Notes under the pieces: model-generated
The model's input: the letters and a program-made list of their open reading frames with translations, nothing else
Databases searched by the model: none
What the model was told of the DNA's origin: nothing
Made by a program: the position numbers and the translations under genes
In this document: positions 1 to 9,401 of the stretch, in pieces
How positions within the stretch are numbered: position 1 is the first letter of the stretch
How the letters are laid out: the number at the start of each line of letters is the position of its first letter
Assembly (NCBI GenBank): GCA_040081555.1
Contig: JBEBGG010000087.1
Location: forward strand, 1-13,864
Direction of reading: 5' to 3'
Origin: CADEEX01 sp040081555
GTDB taxonomy: Bacteria; Acidobacteriota; Vicinamibacteria; Vicinamibacterales; CAVVIG01
Length of the DNA: 13,864 nucleotides

Positions 1-3000
1 TGATCACGCCGTCGGGCGACGAAGTCGCCGAGGCCGTCACTGACGGACAGGGCCGCTACCTGCAGGTGGGTCTGCCGGCGGGCCAGTACGTCGTCGCGGC
101 GTTCAGCCGTTCCGGGTACATCACGCAGCTCTACGGCCACGGGAGCTGCATCGACTGCTCGCCGGCTGATGGCGCGCCCGTGACGGTCGCCGCAGGAGCG
201 GCGGTGACCGGGATCAACTTCGCGCTGCCGAAGGGTGCCCGCATCACCGGCACGGTCAGTGACGCGTTCACGGGACAGCCGCTCTCCAACGTCACCGTTC
301 GAGTGCTCAACAGCAGCGGCAGCGGCCTCGACGAGGCACAGACCGACTCGATCGGCCGCTACATCACGCCCGCCGGTCTGCCTCCAGGCAACTATTACCT
401 GCGGACCTTCAACGACCTCGGCTATGTGAACCAGGCGTACAACGGCGTCGCCTGCGTCTCCTGCAACGTACTGACGTCAGGCACGCCGATTCAGCTATCG
501 GGCACGACGACGGTGACTGGTGCGGACTTCTCGCTATCGGTCGGCGCAAGAATCTCTGGGCGCGTGACGTCAGCCGGGGGACAGCCGCTGTCGAACGTCA
601 CGGTCGAGGTGTACACGCAGGCCGGTGGGTTCATCAGCAGCGGCACCACGAGTACGGATGGCGATTACAGCGTTATCGGCCTGCCCCCCGGCACCTACTT
701 CGCGCGAACGGCGAACTCGGCGAGCTACGTCAGACAGCTGTACTCCGGCATCCAGTGTCTGAACTGCGCGGTCACGACTGGAACACCGATCCCGCTGGCG
801 ACCGGTGCCGCAGTGTCGAACGTGAACTTCACCTTGACGGCGGGTGGTTCGATCGCCGGACGCATCACCGACGCGCAGAGCGGCGTTGGCCTCTCAGGGG
901 TCAATGTCAACGTCGTTACCACTGCGAACCAGTTCGTAGTTGGAGCCGTCACCGATGCGTCGGGCAACTACTCGTTGACTGGCATTCCGACTGGCACCTA
1001 CTACGCCCGGACGGCCAACGGGCTCGGCTACATCAACGAGGTCTACCCGGATTCGCCGTCCGACTGCTGCGGCGTGACGAGTGGAACGCAGCTCGTCATC
1101 GGTACTGGTACCGCGCTCACTAACATCAATATCGGCCTCGTGAAGGGTGCGCGTCTGAGCGGCCGGGTGACGAACGCAGCCACCGGCGCTGGAGTGCAGG
1201 CGCGCGTGCAGGTTTTCAACGCGTCGGGCACGTCGCTCGGCACGACGACGACCGACAGCAGCGGCAATTTCACGACCGCGGCGTTCCCCGCAGGGACGGT
1301 GTATGCGCGGTCGTTCAACACCCTAAACCTGGTCAATCGCCTCTACAACAGCATCGAGTGCATCGGCTGCACCGTGACCACCGGCACACCGATCACGGCG
1401 GCGGTCGACACGATCACGCCGAACATCAACCTCGCGCTGCAGCCGGGCGGCGGCTCCGTGTCGGGGCAGATCACCAACGCGGCGACCGGCGCGGCGCTGT
1501 CTGGCGTCAACGTCAACCTCTACGACAGCACCGGCAAGTTCATCGCGAGCGGCACGGCCGACTCGGCGGGCAACTACACCTCGGATGTCGTGCTGCCCGG
1601 CACCTACTTCGCGCGCACGAACAACGTGCAGGGCTTCGTAGAGCGAGCGGCCGGAGGGGAGATCTGTGCGCCCTGCAACGTACCGGGCACCAGTACCCCG
1701 ATCGTCGTCACGGCGAACACGACGACCACCGGCATCAACTTCGCGCTGACACCGGGCGGCGCCATCAGCGGTAGTGTGCGCGACACGAACACTCTGGCCG
1801 GCATCAACGCCATTCGGGTCGACGTCTACAACAGCTCCGGCCTGTTCGTGAAGTCGGCCTTCAGCAGTTCGAGTGGCGCCTTCACCGCGTCTGGGCTCCT
1901 GGCGGGCACCTACTTCGCCCGCGCCGTGCCGCTGACCGGCTATACACCGCAGCAGTACTCCGGGCTGAACTGTCTGTCGTGCGGCGCGACGTCAGGCACC
2001 GGCATCTCCGTCACGGTCGGGGACACGACCACGGGCATTCAGTTCTCGCTGACGCCGGCAGGTTCAATCAGCGGCCGGGTTACGACGCTGGGTGGCGCTT
2101 CGATCTCTGGAGCGCAGGCGCAGCTGCTCGACTCGAACGGCCAGTTCGTGACGAACGTCTCCGCGAACGGCAGCGGCGACTACACAATCGCGGGCATCCC
2201 GGCGGGCGTCTACTACGTGCGGACGATCAACTCGTCGGGTTACGTCAATCAGATCTACCAGGGGCAGCCGGCCGATTGCTGCGGCACCAGCCTCGGGACG
2301 TCGCTGACGGTGACCGCGGGCTCGTCCAGGACCGGTGTCGACTTCGCGCTGGCCCAGGGCGGTACGTTCTCGGGCCGCGTCGTGAGTGCGGCGACGGGGC
2401 AGGGCATCGGTAGCGTGACGGTGTCGATCTTCACGTCGACCGGCAGCTTCGTCGCGGCGATCCAGACCGACGCCAACGGCAACTACGCGAGCCAGGGTCT
2501 CGCAGCGGGCAACTACGTCGCGCGGACCTACAACACGCAGTTCTATACGAACGTGCTGTATCCAGCGTTGGCCTGCTCGGGCTGCGACGTGACGACCGGC
2601 GGATCGATCGCCGTTTCGGTGGGTGGCAGCACGCCAAACATCAACTTCGCGTTGTCGTCTGGCGCTGGATATGTCAGTGGTCGCATTACCAATGCCTCCG
2701 GAACCGGACTTTCGGGGCAGTTCGTGAGCTTCTTCAATGCGAGCAATCAGTACCTGGGCAGCGCCCAGACCGATGCGACCGGCAACTTCACCTCCGAGAG
2801 CCTGTCGCCCGGGACTTACTACGCGACAACCGTCAATAGCGTGGGATTGGTCGACGGTCTGTACTCCGGCCTGATCTGCGTCGGCTGCTCGCCGTCGAAC
2901 GGCACGGCCATCACCGTCACGGCGAACCAGACCACGGGCGGCGTCAACTTCTCGCTGCAGAGCGGCGGCCGGATCGCCGGTCGAGTGACCGCCGCGTCGA

Positions 3001-6000
3001 GCGGCGCCGGTATCGCGAGCATCCAGTTGAACGTGTACTCGGCGACGGGCGTGCAGGTCGGGTCGGCATTCACGAACTCGAATGGCGACTACACCACGTC
3101 GGCGATACCACCGGGCACGTACTACCTTGCGACGGTGAATTCGGCGTACGCCGACGAGCTGTATTCGAATATCCCCTGCGATCCGAGCTGCGCGGTCACG
3201 ACTGGCAACGCCATCACCATTTCGGCCGGAGACACATCGGCAGGCTTCAACTTCGCGCTCGACGAGTTCAACGGAACGATTAACGGGACGATTCGCGACC
3301 AGTCGACTCTTGCTCCGCTGTCGAGCGTGCAGGTCTTTGCCTATAACGCCGTGGGCACGTTCGTCACCCAGACACAGACGAACAGCTCCGGTGCCTATAC
3401 GCTGAGCAATTTGGCGGCCGGAAGCTACTACGTGCGGACTGGTGCGGCGGCGCCGTACTTCAACGAGGTCTACAACAACATTCCGTGCCCGGTGAACGGC
3501 TGTGCGGTGACGAGTGGTAATGCCGTCGCCGTGGCGAACAATGCCACGGTGTCGAATATCAACTTTGATCTCGCGACCGGCGGCATCATCTCGGGCACGG
3601 TGACAACCGATGCTGGCGTGCCGCTGAACGGTGCCTCTGTTTGGATTCTCAACGAGGTAGGAAACACCGTCCTGTCGACCTTCACGGACTCGCTCGGCCG
3701 CTATACGGCCTCGAGCCTCGCGGCGGGTTCGTATCGAGTCCGCACGAGTACGGTGGTTGGCACGCTCGACGAGGTGTGGGATAACCAGATCTGCGTCGAG
3801 TGCCCCTCTGGATCTGGAACGTCGGTGACCGTCACCGATGGCGGAATCACCAGCGGCATCAACTTCGCGCTGGCAGCTGGCGGCAGGATCGCCGGTCGGG
3901 TGACGGCGACCAGTGGCGGCGCGGGCGTCTTCCCGGCGTCGGTGTCGGTCTACTCGTCTGCCGGCGCGTTCCTCGGCTCGGGGAGCACGGATGCCAACGG
4001 CAACTACACCGTCTCGCGTGGGTTGCCGACCGGCAGCTACTTTGTTGTGACATCGAACAACGTCTACGTCGATGAGCTGTATTCGAACATCGTCTGCGAG
4101 CCGTCCTGCACGATCGCCAGCGGCACGCCAGTCAATGTGACGCAGGGATTGACGACGAGCGGCATCGACTTCGTCCTCGATACCGGCGGTCGTATCAGCG
4201 GCACCGTTCGTGATGCCGGCACGTCGGCGGCACTGAACTCTGTCACCGTCACGGCCTACAACGCGAGCGGCAGTTTCGAAGGGTCGGCCACTACGAATGC
4301 GTCTGGAACATATTCGATTACGGGACTTGCGCCAGGCACCCACTACGTCCGGACGACGTCGGCGCCGTCCGGCTACATCAACGAGCTCTACAACGACATC
4401 GCCTGTCCGTCGTCCTGCACAGTCACGACCGGTACGCCGGTAGCGGTGACCCTCGGCGTCACGACAGCCAACATCGACTTCGGCCTAGCGAGCGGCGGCA
4501 CTATTACGGGCACGATCACCGACGAGGCAACCGGCGTGCCGCTCGCCGGTGTCTTCGTCAACGTGACAACGTCGAACGGTACCTCGGTGGGTACTGGTGG
4601 GACGAACTCGGCCGGCGTTTATAGCATCAGCGGCATCGCCACGGGCTCGTATCTGGTCCGGACATACTTCAATTCAAGCAGCCACGTGAATGAGGCCTAC
4701 AACAACATTCCGTGCGTCAACTGCGCCTCGAATACCGGTACGCCGGTGTCGATCACCGTGGGCCAGGTCACGTCCAATATCAACTTCGCGCTCGCGAAGG
4801 GTGCCAAGATCAGCGGACGTGTGTTCGACGTTGTGACTGGTCTGGGGATCGTCAATCAGTACGTCGCCGTCTACAACGCGTCGAACACCTTTGTCACGAG
4901 CTCGTCGTTCGTCAACGCCGACGGGTCGTACAGTGTTGACGGCCTGCCGTCTGGCACGTACTTCGCGAGAACGGCCAACGGAACGTCCCTCGGATACGTC
5001 GACGAGCTCTACGACGACCGTCCGTGCGCCTTCAACAGCTGCACGGCGACGAGCGGCACGCCTCTCGTGGTGGCGGCGGGGCAGGTCCGGTCGAACGTGG
5101 ACTTTGGTCTGAACGTCGGTGGGCGCATTACCGGAACCGTCACATCGACGGCTTCCGGGCAACCGCTCAACAACATGGCGGTGTGGCTCTATGATTCGAC
5201 AGGTCTGCTGTTCCTGACCCAGGTCAACGCCAACGCATCTGGCGTCTATACCTTCACCGGTCTTCCAAGCGGCTCGTACTTTGTCCGGACCTCGAACGCG
5301 CAGGGTTACCTCGACGAGGTCTACGGCAATAAGCCTTGCTGCCTGCTCAACAGCGTGATCTCCGGGAATGCCGTGACCGTGGTCGGCGGTCAGACGACGA
5401 GCGGGATCGACTTTTCCCTGGCCACGGGTGGCAGCGTCAGCGGCACCGTTGTCGACAGCAGCACTGGCCTTGGCGTGGCGAGCGTCCCGATCGAGGTCTA
5501 CTTCTCGACAGGCTCGGGATTCACAGTGGTCGGTAACGGCAGCACCAATAGTTCTGGCGTGTACTCCGTGGGCCAGCTGCCGACCGGTTCATATCTGATC
5601 CGGACCCGCGGCAATACGCTGGTCGACGAGGTGTACGACAACATTACGTGCATCAACTGTTCGTTCACCGCGTTCACCCCCGTCGCCGTCACCGAAGGCG
5701 TTGCGACCAACAACATCAATTTCTCTCTTCTGCGCGGAGGTCGCATCACCGGCACCGTCATCGACGCCGTCACGGGATTGCCCGTCAACAGCGCACAGGT
5801 CGTCGCCTTCAACGCAAGCGGCTCGTCAGTCCGCAGCGGGTTCTCGAACAGCTCGGGTGCATTCACGCTGACCGCGCTCCCGCCGGGTAACTACACCGTT
5901 GGCAGCACGGCGACCGGCTATGTCGGCCAGCTTCACGCCAACCGTCGTTGTCCGTCGCTCACCTGCACGGTGACCGCCGGCGACGTCGTCGTGGCCGCGG

Positions 6001-9000
6001 ACGGCGCCACCACCGACCAGATCAATTTCGCATTAGTGCCCGGCGGCCGCATCTCCGGGCGCGTGACCGCCGCCGCGACCGGCGCCGGCATTGCCAGCTA
6101 CTCGGTGCAGGCGCTCACCTCGGCCGGCGGATTCGCCGCGAGCGCCTCGACCGACGCGTCCGGCAATTTCACGTTGACCGGCCTGCTGAGCGGCAGCTAC
6201 TACGTCCAAACCACGACGGTGGGGAACTACATCAACGAGGTCTATGACAACGCCCTGTGCGTGCCATCGTGTCTGACGCAGATGGGGCAGCCGTTAGCGG
6301 TGGTCGAGGGGCAGGTCACGACTGGCGTCAATATCGCGCTGTCGGCGAGTGGCCGCATCGACGGCACCGTTACGGACAGCGCCACCGGCCAGCCGATTGC
6401 TGGTGTCTCAGTCGCGTTGAGCACCTTGACCGGAGCGGGCATTACTTCGGCGACGACCACGGCCAGCGGCACCTTCAGCTTCGGCGCCCTCGAGACTGGC
6501 AGCTATCTGGTGAGGACGACGAGTACGAACCTGCCGTACATCAATGTCGCCTATCCGGACATCACCTGCCTCTCGTGTGCATCGAACACGGGCAACCCGA
6601 TTTCCGTCGTGCGCGGCGCGTCGACACCGATAGCGCTGTCGATGCGCGCCGGGGGACGGATCGGTGGCACCGTGACTGATACCGCCGGCGCCGCCGTGAC
6701 GGCCGTGTCGGTGCAGATCTTCAATAGCGCCGGCACGAGCGTCGGCACTGTGACGCCGCAAACCGGCGGCATCTATACGACAACAGGGCTACCTGCTGGC
6801 ACCTACTACGCCCGCACCGTCACTTCGACCGCTTTTGCGCAACGGCTCTACCAAGATATCGACTGCGCGGCCGGCTGCACAGTGACCAATGGGACGCCGA
6901 TTCAAGTCGTTGAGGGAACGACGACCGGCAATGTCAACTTCGCGTTGCCCCGCTCAGGGCGCATCACCGGGGCGATCACAGACGCTGTGACCGGTGCGGC
7001 GATCGTCGGCGGAGGGAATACCGTACGCCTGTTCAACGCAGCGGGCGCTTCAGTCTCTTCCGTTAGTGGGGCCACTAACGGCACTTACACCGTGGATGTC
7101 CCTTCTCCAGGCACTTACTACATCGTTGTCGAAGCATTCGGCTATCTGAGTCAGCTGTACAGCGGCACTCCATGCCCGCTCACCAGCTGCACCGTGACGA
7201 GTGGTACGCCAATCAGCGTCACGATCGATACGGTCACCCCTTCCATCAACGTCGCCATGATTCGGGGCGGCGGCGTCAGCGGCCGAATCACTGACGCTGG
7301 CGGCTCGCCGATCAGCGGGGTCAGCGTGAGTGCGATCAATACGGCCGGCACCACTGCCGCATCTGCGACGACCGCCGCTGACGGCACCTACACGATCTTT
7401 GGCTTGGCGGGTGGTAACTACTTCGTCCGCACCAGCGCCACTACGCATGTCGCCGAGCTGTATCAGGATATCGACTGTGCGCCGTTCTGCGCGGTCCTCA
7501 ACGGCGCGTCCGTCGCTGTGCCGAGCAGCGGGACGACCACTGGCATCGACTTCGCGCTGGCGCGCGGCGGTACGGTTAGCGGCAAGGTTCTGGTCGGTGG
7601 CAGCGGCGTCCAGAACGTCACACTGTCGCTCATCGCTGAAAACAGCGTGGTCTACCGGACGGTGACCTCGTCGAATACGGGTGACTATTCGTTCCAGGGT
7701 GTTCTCCCGGGCCGCTACTACCTACGAACGACCAACGCTCAGGGCTGGGTGGATCAGCTACATGGCGCTGGCGAGTGCCCTGCGCTCTCCTGCAATGCGC
7801 TCGCGGGGACGCCGATTGTGGTAAGCGACGGCTCGTCTGTGCCGAGTATCGACTTCAATCTCGCCTTAGGAGTTCGACTCGCTGGCAGCGTGACCGAGGG
7901 CGCAACTGGATTGCCCGTCGCGTCGCTCACGGTCGAAGTGGTGACCGCCACCGGTGTCGCGCTCGCAACGACGACGACCGACGCGTTTGGGCGATATGTG
8001 ACGCGCGTGGGCCTCCCGGCGGGCACTTACTATGTGCGCACGAGGTCGGCTCAGGGGTTTGTCGATGAACTGTTCGGCGGCGCAGTCTGCCTCGGCCCGT
8101 GCGACCCGCGTGTTGGCACCGCGATTGTTGCCCCGGCCGGGCAGCTGATTGGCAGCATTGACCTTTCACTTGATCGTGGCGGCCGGATCAGCGGTTCGTT
8201 GACCAACGAGGTCACCGGCACGCCGATCGCCGGCCTATTTGTGGACGTCTACGATCCGACCGGGCGCCTCGTGAGCAGAACATCCGGCAGCACGACCTAC
8301 ACGTCGTCGGCCGGTCTGACTCCTGGCAACTACTTCGTCCGCACGACGGTGAGTGGCACCGCGCTCATCGACAAGCTCTACAACAACCTTCCGTGTCTCG
8401 GATTGTGCGATGTCACCGCCGGCACGCCGGTCACGGTGGCCTCGGGCGCGACGACATCGAACATCAACTTTGCGCTGACGCTCGGCGGACGGATCAGTGG
8501 ACGCGTGACATTGAACGGGACCTTTGCGCTCTCGGCACTAACGGTCGAGGTCTACACGGCAGGCGGCCAGCTGGTCTCGTCCGGCGTCACCGACGCGTTC
8601 GGGCGTTACACGACGGTCAATGGGATGGCCTCCGGGACGTACTACGTCAAGACCTCGAATCGTGTCGGCTATCTTGACGAGCTATTCGGCGGAGCGCCGT
8701 GTGTCGGCGTCTGCGCCGTAACATCCGGAACGCCTGTCGTAGTGAGTGGCACGTCGACTACATCGAATATCGACATCGATCTTGAGAAAGGGGCACGATT
8801 GGCCGGCGTCGTGACGTCGCTTGCCTCTGGCGTTCCCCTCGCCGGTGCGACGGTCGAGTTCTTCGCTGCTGACGGTCGCTCCATCGGCACGGCCACCGCG
8901 GATTCGCGCGGCACCTACGTATTCGGTACCGGCCTTCCACCCGGTCAGTACTACGCGGCGACGACGCAGCCCGGCTATCAACGCGTCGTGTTCAACGCCG

Positions 9001-9104
9001 TCGTCTGTCCTGGTTGCAGTCCAACGACGGGTACGCCTATCACCATCAGTGGCAGTTCTGGCATTCAGGCAGGCATTGATTTTGCGCTGCCTTCAGCCCC
9101 GTAG
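1..9104 (+). CDS. Giant tandem-repeat carboxypeptidase-regulatory-like domain protein (5' end outside window)
   Basis: The frame is open from the left edge (first whole codon at 3) to a TAG at 9102-9104, giving 3033 visible residues. A GTG at 66 is only an internal valine inside a repeat, so the true start and any signal peptide lie upstream. The protein is about 30 copies of a 100-106-residue beta-sandwich unit. Each unit runs GGRISGxV, then a strand with NVxVxVYNxxG, then TDxxGxYxxxGLPxGTYYxRT, then GYxxELY, a cysteine pair, and TSGTPVxV...NINFAL. The central GxY...LPxGxYxVR pattern is typical of carboxypeptidase-regulatory-like and CnaB/SpaA-like folds, which usually act as extracellular structural or adhesive modules. 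I see no catalytic motif. Lysine is very scarce (about 11), while Ser, Thr, Gly and Asn are abundant. The chain ends (GIDFALPSAP) straight after the last unit, with no LPxTG, PEP-CTERM, type IX sorting domain or autotransporter barrel. Role as a surface fibre or adhesin is inference; the domain assignment is secure. Confidence 0.9.
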   Translation, partial: ITPSGDEVAEAVTDGQGRYLQVGLPAGQYVVAAFSRSGYITQLYGHGSCIDCSPADGAPVTVAAGAAVTGINFALPKGARITGTVSDAFTGQPLSNVTVRVLNSSGSGLDEAQTDSIGRYITPAGLPPGNYYLRTFNDLGYVNQAYNGVACVSCNVLTSGTPIQLSGTTTVTGADFSLSVGARISGRVTSAGGQPLSNVTVEVYTQAGGFISSGTTSTDGDYSVIGLPPGTYFARTANSASYVRQLYSGIQCLNCAVTTGTPIPLATGAAVSNVNFTLTAGGSIAGRITDAQSGVGLSGVNVNVVTTANQFVVGAVTDASGNYSLTGIPTGTYYARTANGLGYINEVYPDSPSDCCGVTSGTQLVIGTGTALTNINIGLVKGARLSGRVTNAATGAGVQARVQVFNASGTSLGTTTTDSSGNFTTAAFPAGTVYARSFNTLNLVNRLYNSIECIGCTVTTGTPITAAVDTITPNINLALQPGGGSVSGQITNAATGAALSGVNVNLYDSTGKFIASGTADSAGNYTSDVVLPGTYFARTNNVQGFVERAAGGEICAPCNVPGTSTPIVVTANTTTTGINFALTPGGAISGSVRDTNTLAGINAIRVDVYNSSGLFVKSAFSSSSGAFTASGLLAGTYFARAVPLTGYTPQQYSGLNCLSCGATSGTGISVTVGDTTTGIQFSLTPAGSISGRVTTLGGASISGAQAQLLDSNGQFVTNVSANGSGDYTIAGIPAGVYYVRTINSSGYVNQIYQGQPADCCGTSLGTSLTVTAGSSRTGVDFALAQGGTFSGRVVSAATGQGIGSVTVSIFTSTGSFVAAIQTDANGNYASQGLAAGNYVARTYNTQFYTNVLYPALACSGCDVTTGGSIAVSVGGSTPNINFALSSGAGYVSGRITNASGTGLSGQFVSFFNASNQYLGSAQTDATGNFTSESLSPGTYYATTVNSVGLVDGLYSGLICVGCSPSNGTAITVTANQTTGGVNFSLQSGGRIAGRVTAASSGAGIASIQLNVYSATGVQVGSAFTNSNGDYTTSAIPPGTYYLATVNSAYADELYSNIPCDPSCAVTTGNAITISAGDTSAGFNFALDEFNGTINGTIRDQSTLAPLSSVQVFAYNAVGTFVTQTQTNSSGAYTLSNLAAGSYYVRTGAAAPYFNEVYNNIPCPVNGCAVTSGNAVAVANNATVSNINFDLATGGIISGTVTTDAGVPLNGASVWILNEVGNTVLSTFTDSLGRYTASSLAAGSYRVRTSTVVGTLDEVWDNQICVECPSGSGTSVTVTDGGITSGINFALAAGGRIAGRVTATSGGAGVFPASVSVYSSAGAFLGSGSTDANGNYTVSRGLPTGSYFVVTSNNVYVDELYSNIVCEPSCTIASGTPVNVTQGLTTSGIDFVLDTGGRISGTVRDAGTSAALNSVTVTAYNASGSFEGSATTNASGTYSITGLAPGTHYVRTTSAPSGYINELYNDIACPSSCTVTTGTPVAVTLGVTTANIDFGLASGGTITGTITDEATGVPLAGVFVNVTTSNGTSVGTGGTNSAGVYSISGIATGSYLVRTYFNSSSHVNEAYNNIPCVNCASNTGTPVSITVGQVTSNINFALAKGAKISGRVFDVVTGLGIVNQYVAVYNASNTFVTSSSFVNADGSYSVDGLPSGTYFARTANGTSLGYVDELYDDRPCAFNSCTATSGTPLVVAAGQVRSNVDFGLNVGGRITGTVTSTASGQPLNNMAVWLYDSTGLLFLTQVNANASGVYTFTGLPSGSYFVRTSNAQGYLDEVYGNKPCCLLNSVISGNAVTVVGGQTTSGIDFSLATGGSVSGTVVDSSTGLGVASVPIEVYFSTGSGFTVVGNGSTNSSGVYSVGQLPTGSYLIRTRGNTLVDEVYDNITCINCSFTAFTPVAVTEGVATNNINFSLLRGGRITGTVIDAVTGLPVNSAQVVAFNASGSSVRSGFSNSSGAFTLTALPPGNYTVGSTATGYVGQLHANRRCPSLTCTVTAGDVVVAADGATTDQINFALVPGGRISGRVTAAATGAGIASYSVQALTSAGGFAASASTDASGNFTLTGLLSGSYYVQTTTVGNYINEVYDNALCVPSCLTQMGQPLAVVEGQVTTGVNIALSASGRIDGTVTDSATGQPIAGVSVALSTLTGAGITSATTTASGTFSFGALETGSYLVRTTSTNLPYINVAYPDITCLSCASNTGNPISVVRGASTPIALSMRAGGRIGGTVTDTAGAAVTAVSVQIFNSAGTSVGTVTPQTGGIYTTTGLPAGTYYARTVTSTAFAQRLYQDIDCAAGCTVTNGTPIQVVEGTTTGNVNFALPRSGRITGAITDAVTGAAIVGGGNTVRLFNAAGASVSSVSGATNGTYTVDVPSPGTYYIVVEAFGYLSQLYSGTPCPLTSCTVTSGTPISVTIDTVTPSINVAMIRGGGVSGRITDAGGSPISGVSVSAINTAGTTAASATTAADGTYTIFGLAGGNYFVRTSATTHVAELYQDIDCAPFCAVLNGASVAVPSSGTTTGIDFALARGGTVSGKVLVGGSGVQNVTLSLIAENSVVYRTVTSSNTGDYSFQGVLPGRYYLRTTNAQGWVDQLHGAGECPALSCNALAGTPIVVSDGSSVPSIDFNLALGVRLAGSVTEGATGLPVASLTVEVVTATGVALATTTTDAFGRYVTRVGLPAGTYYVRTRSAQGFVDELFGGAVCLGPCDPRVGTAIVAPAGQLIGSIDLSLDRGGRISGSLTNEVTGTPIAGLFVDVYDPTGRLVSRTSGSTTYTSSAGLTPGNYFVRTTVSGTALIDKLYNNLPCLGLCDVTAGTPVTVASGATTSNINFALTLGGRISGRVTLNGTFALSALTVEVYTAGGQLVSSGVTDAFGRYTTVNGMASGTYYVKTSNRVGYLDELFGGAPCVGVCAVTSGTPVVVSGTSTTSNIDIDLEKGARLAGVVTSLASGVPLAGATVEFFAADGRSIGTATADSRGTYVFGTGLPPGQYYAATTQPGYQRVVFNAVVCPGCSPTTGTPITISGSSGIQAGIDFALPSAP
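3..9101 (+). repeat. About 30 tandem protein repeats, 300-318 bp per unit, each with one cysteine pair
   Basis: I placed unit borders at the G-G/A-x-I/V/L-x-G strand. Unit 1 is partial (from 3). Later units start at 234, 543, 843, 1146, 1449, 1755, 2058, 2358, 2664, 2964, 3270, 3579, 3879, 4185, 4494, 4800, 5118, 5427, 5736, 6042, 6348, 6651, 6954, 7266, 7566, 7869, 8178, 8484 and 8790. Length is steady: always a multiple of 3, and 300-312 bp except for unit 17 (318 bp). Units are clearly related in protein but well diverged in DNA, so the array looks old or diversified rather than freshly duplicated. Each unit has two cysteines in the loop after the aromatic-x4 motif. By unit, CxxC occurs in 1, 2, 3, 5, 6, 7, 9, 10, 13, 16, 19, 22 and 30. 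CC occurs in 4, 8 and 18. CxxxC occurs in 11, 14, 15, 21, 23, 25, 27, 28 and 29. CxxxxC occurs in 12, 17, 20, 24 and 26. Borders are accurate to a few residues. Confidence 0.9.
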
Positions 9105-9142
9105 GTGGTTCGTGCATTCCCGGCCGATCGCTGATTCGATGA

Positions 9143-9169
9143 GTTTCGAAAGAGCTTCGGAACCTTTCT
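9143..9169 (+). terminator. Possible weak intrinsic terminator
   Basis: An 8-bp inverted repeat lies 38 nt after the stop codon of the repeat gene. GTTTCGAA (9143-9150) pairs with TTCGGAAC (9156-9163), with one G-U wobble and a 5-nt loop (AGAGC). It is followed by CTTTCT, a short, interrupted pyrimidine tract. The stem is AT-rich for this genome and there is no long T-run, so it could be a weak terminator, a 3'-end stabilising hairpin, or chance. Confidence 0.35.
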
Positions 9170-9355
9170 AGGCTCGCTCCACCTTGTCGCAGAAGTCGTC
9201 GGTCGGCGTTTCGGCGTTCTTGAACTGGCACGGCCGGATCCTTCTCCGTGCGGTGCCGGTGATCGCTCGCCGGGTCACGACGTTGGAAGTGAGAGCGGTG
9301 CCGGTCTGACGGATTTCACCGACCCGCACCGTGCGTGACCCGACACGCTCCGCGA

Positions 9356-9383
9356 TTGACACGTCGTTGGCGCAGGTCATAAT
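9356..9383 (+). promoter_or_regulatory. Sigma70-type promoter candidate for the GloVer/DUF11 gene
   Basis: A perfect -35 hexamer TTGACA (9356-9361) is followed, after 16 bp, by CATAAT (9378-9383), which matches the TATAAT consensus at five of six positions. In GC-rich DNA this pair stands out. Transcription would begin near 9390, leaving a leader of about 150 nt before the ATG at 9539, or about 100 nt before the alternative ATG at 9488. The site suggests that the second gene has its own promoter rather than depending on read-through from the repeat gene. Activity is inferred from sequence match only. Confidence 0.5.
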
Positions 9384-9401
9384 CGGTGCGTGCTGGGGCC
9401 A

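Noticed and set aside
66..68. GTG as the start of the first gene
   Set aside because: The frame is open to the left edge and the upstream codons encode the start of the same repeat (ITPSGDEVAEAVTDGQGRY). The GTG is internal and the gene is truncated by the window.
2064..4343. A 759-codon open frame on the minus strand
   Set aside because: It lies wholly opposite the repeat gene and its product is rich in Arg with no domain. The + strand has clear conserved repeats here. GC-rich tandem repeats keep antisense frames open.
3..9101. CxxC motifs as thioredoxin-like or zinc-finger sites
   Set aside because: The spacing varies from 0 to 4 residues, there is no second CxxC or His pair per unit, and the surrounding fold is a secreted beta-sandwich. 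A structural disulfide is the simpler reading.
9168..9380. Possible small minus-strand gene of 70 codons (MTCANDVSIAERV...)
   Set aside because: It has a reasonable-looking composition but no ribosome binding site, no family I recognise, and its start overlaps the promoter candidate on the other strand. It could be a gene remnant, but this is not supported enough to call.
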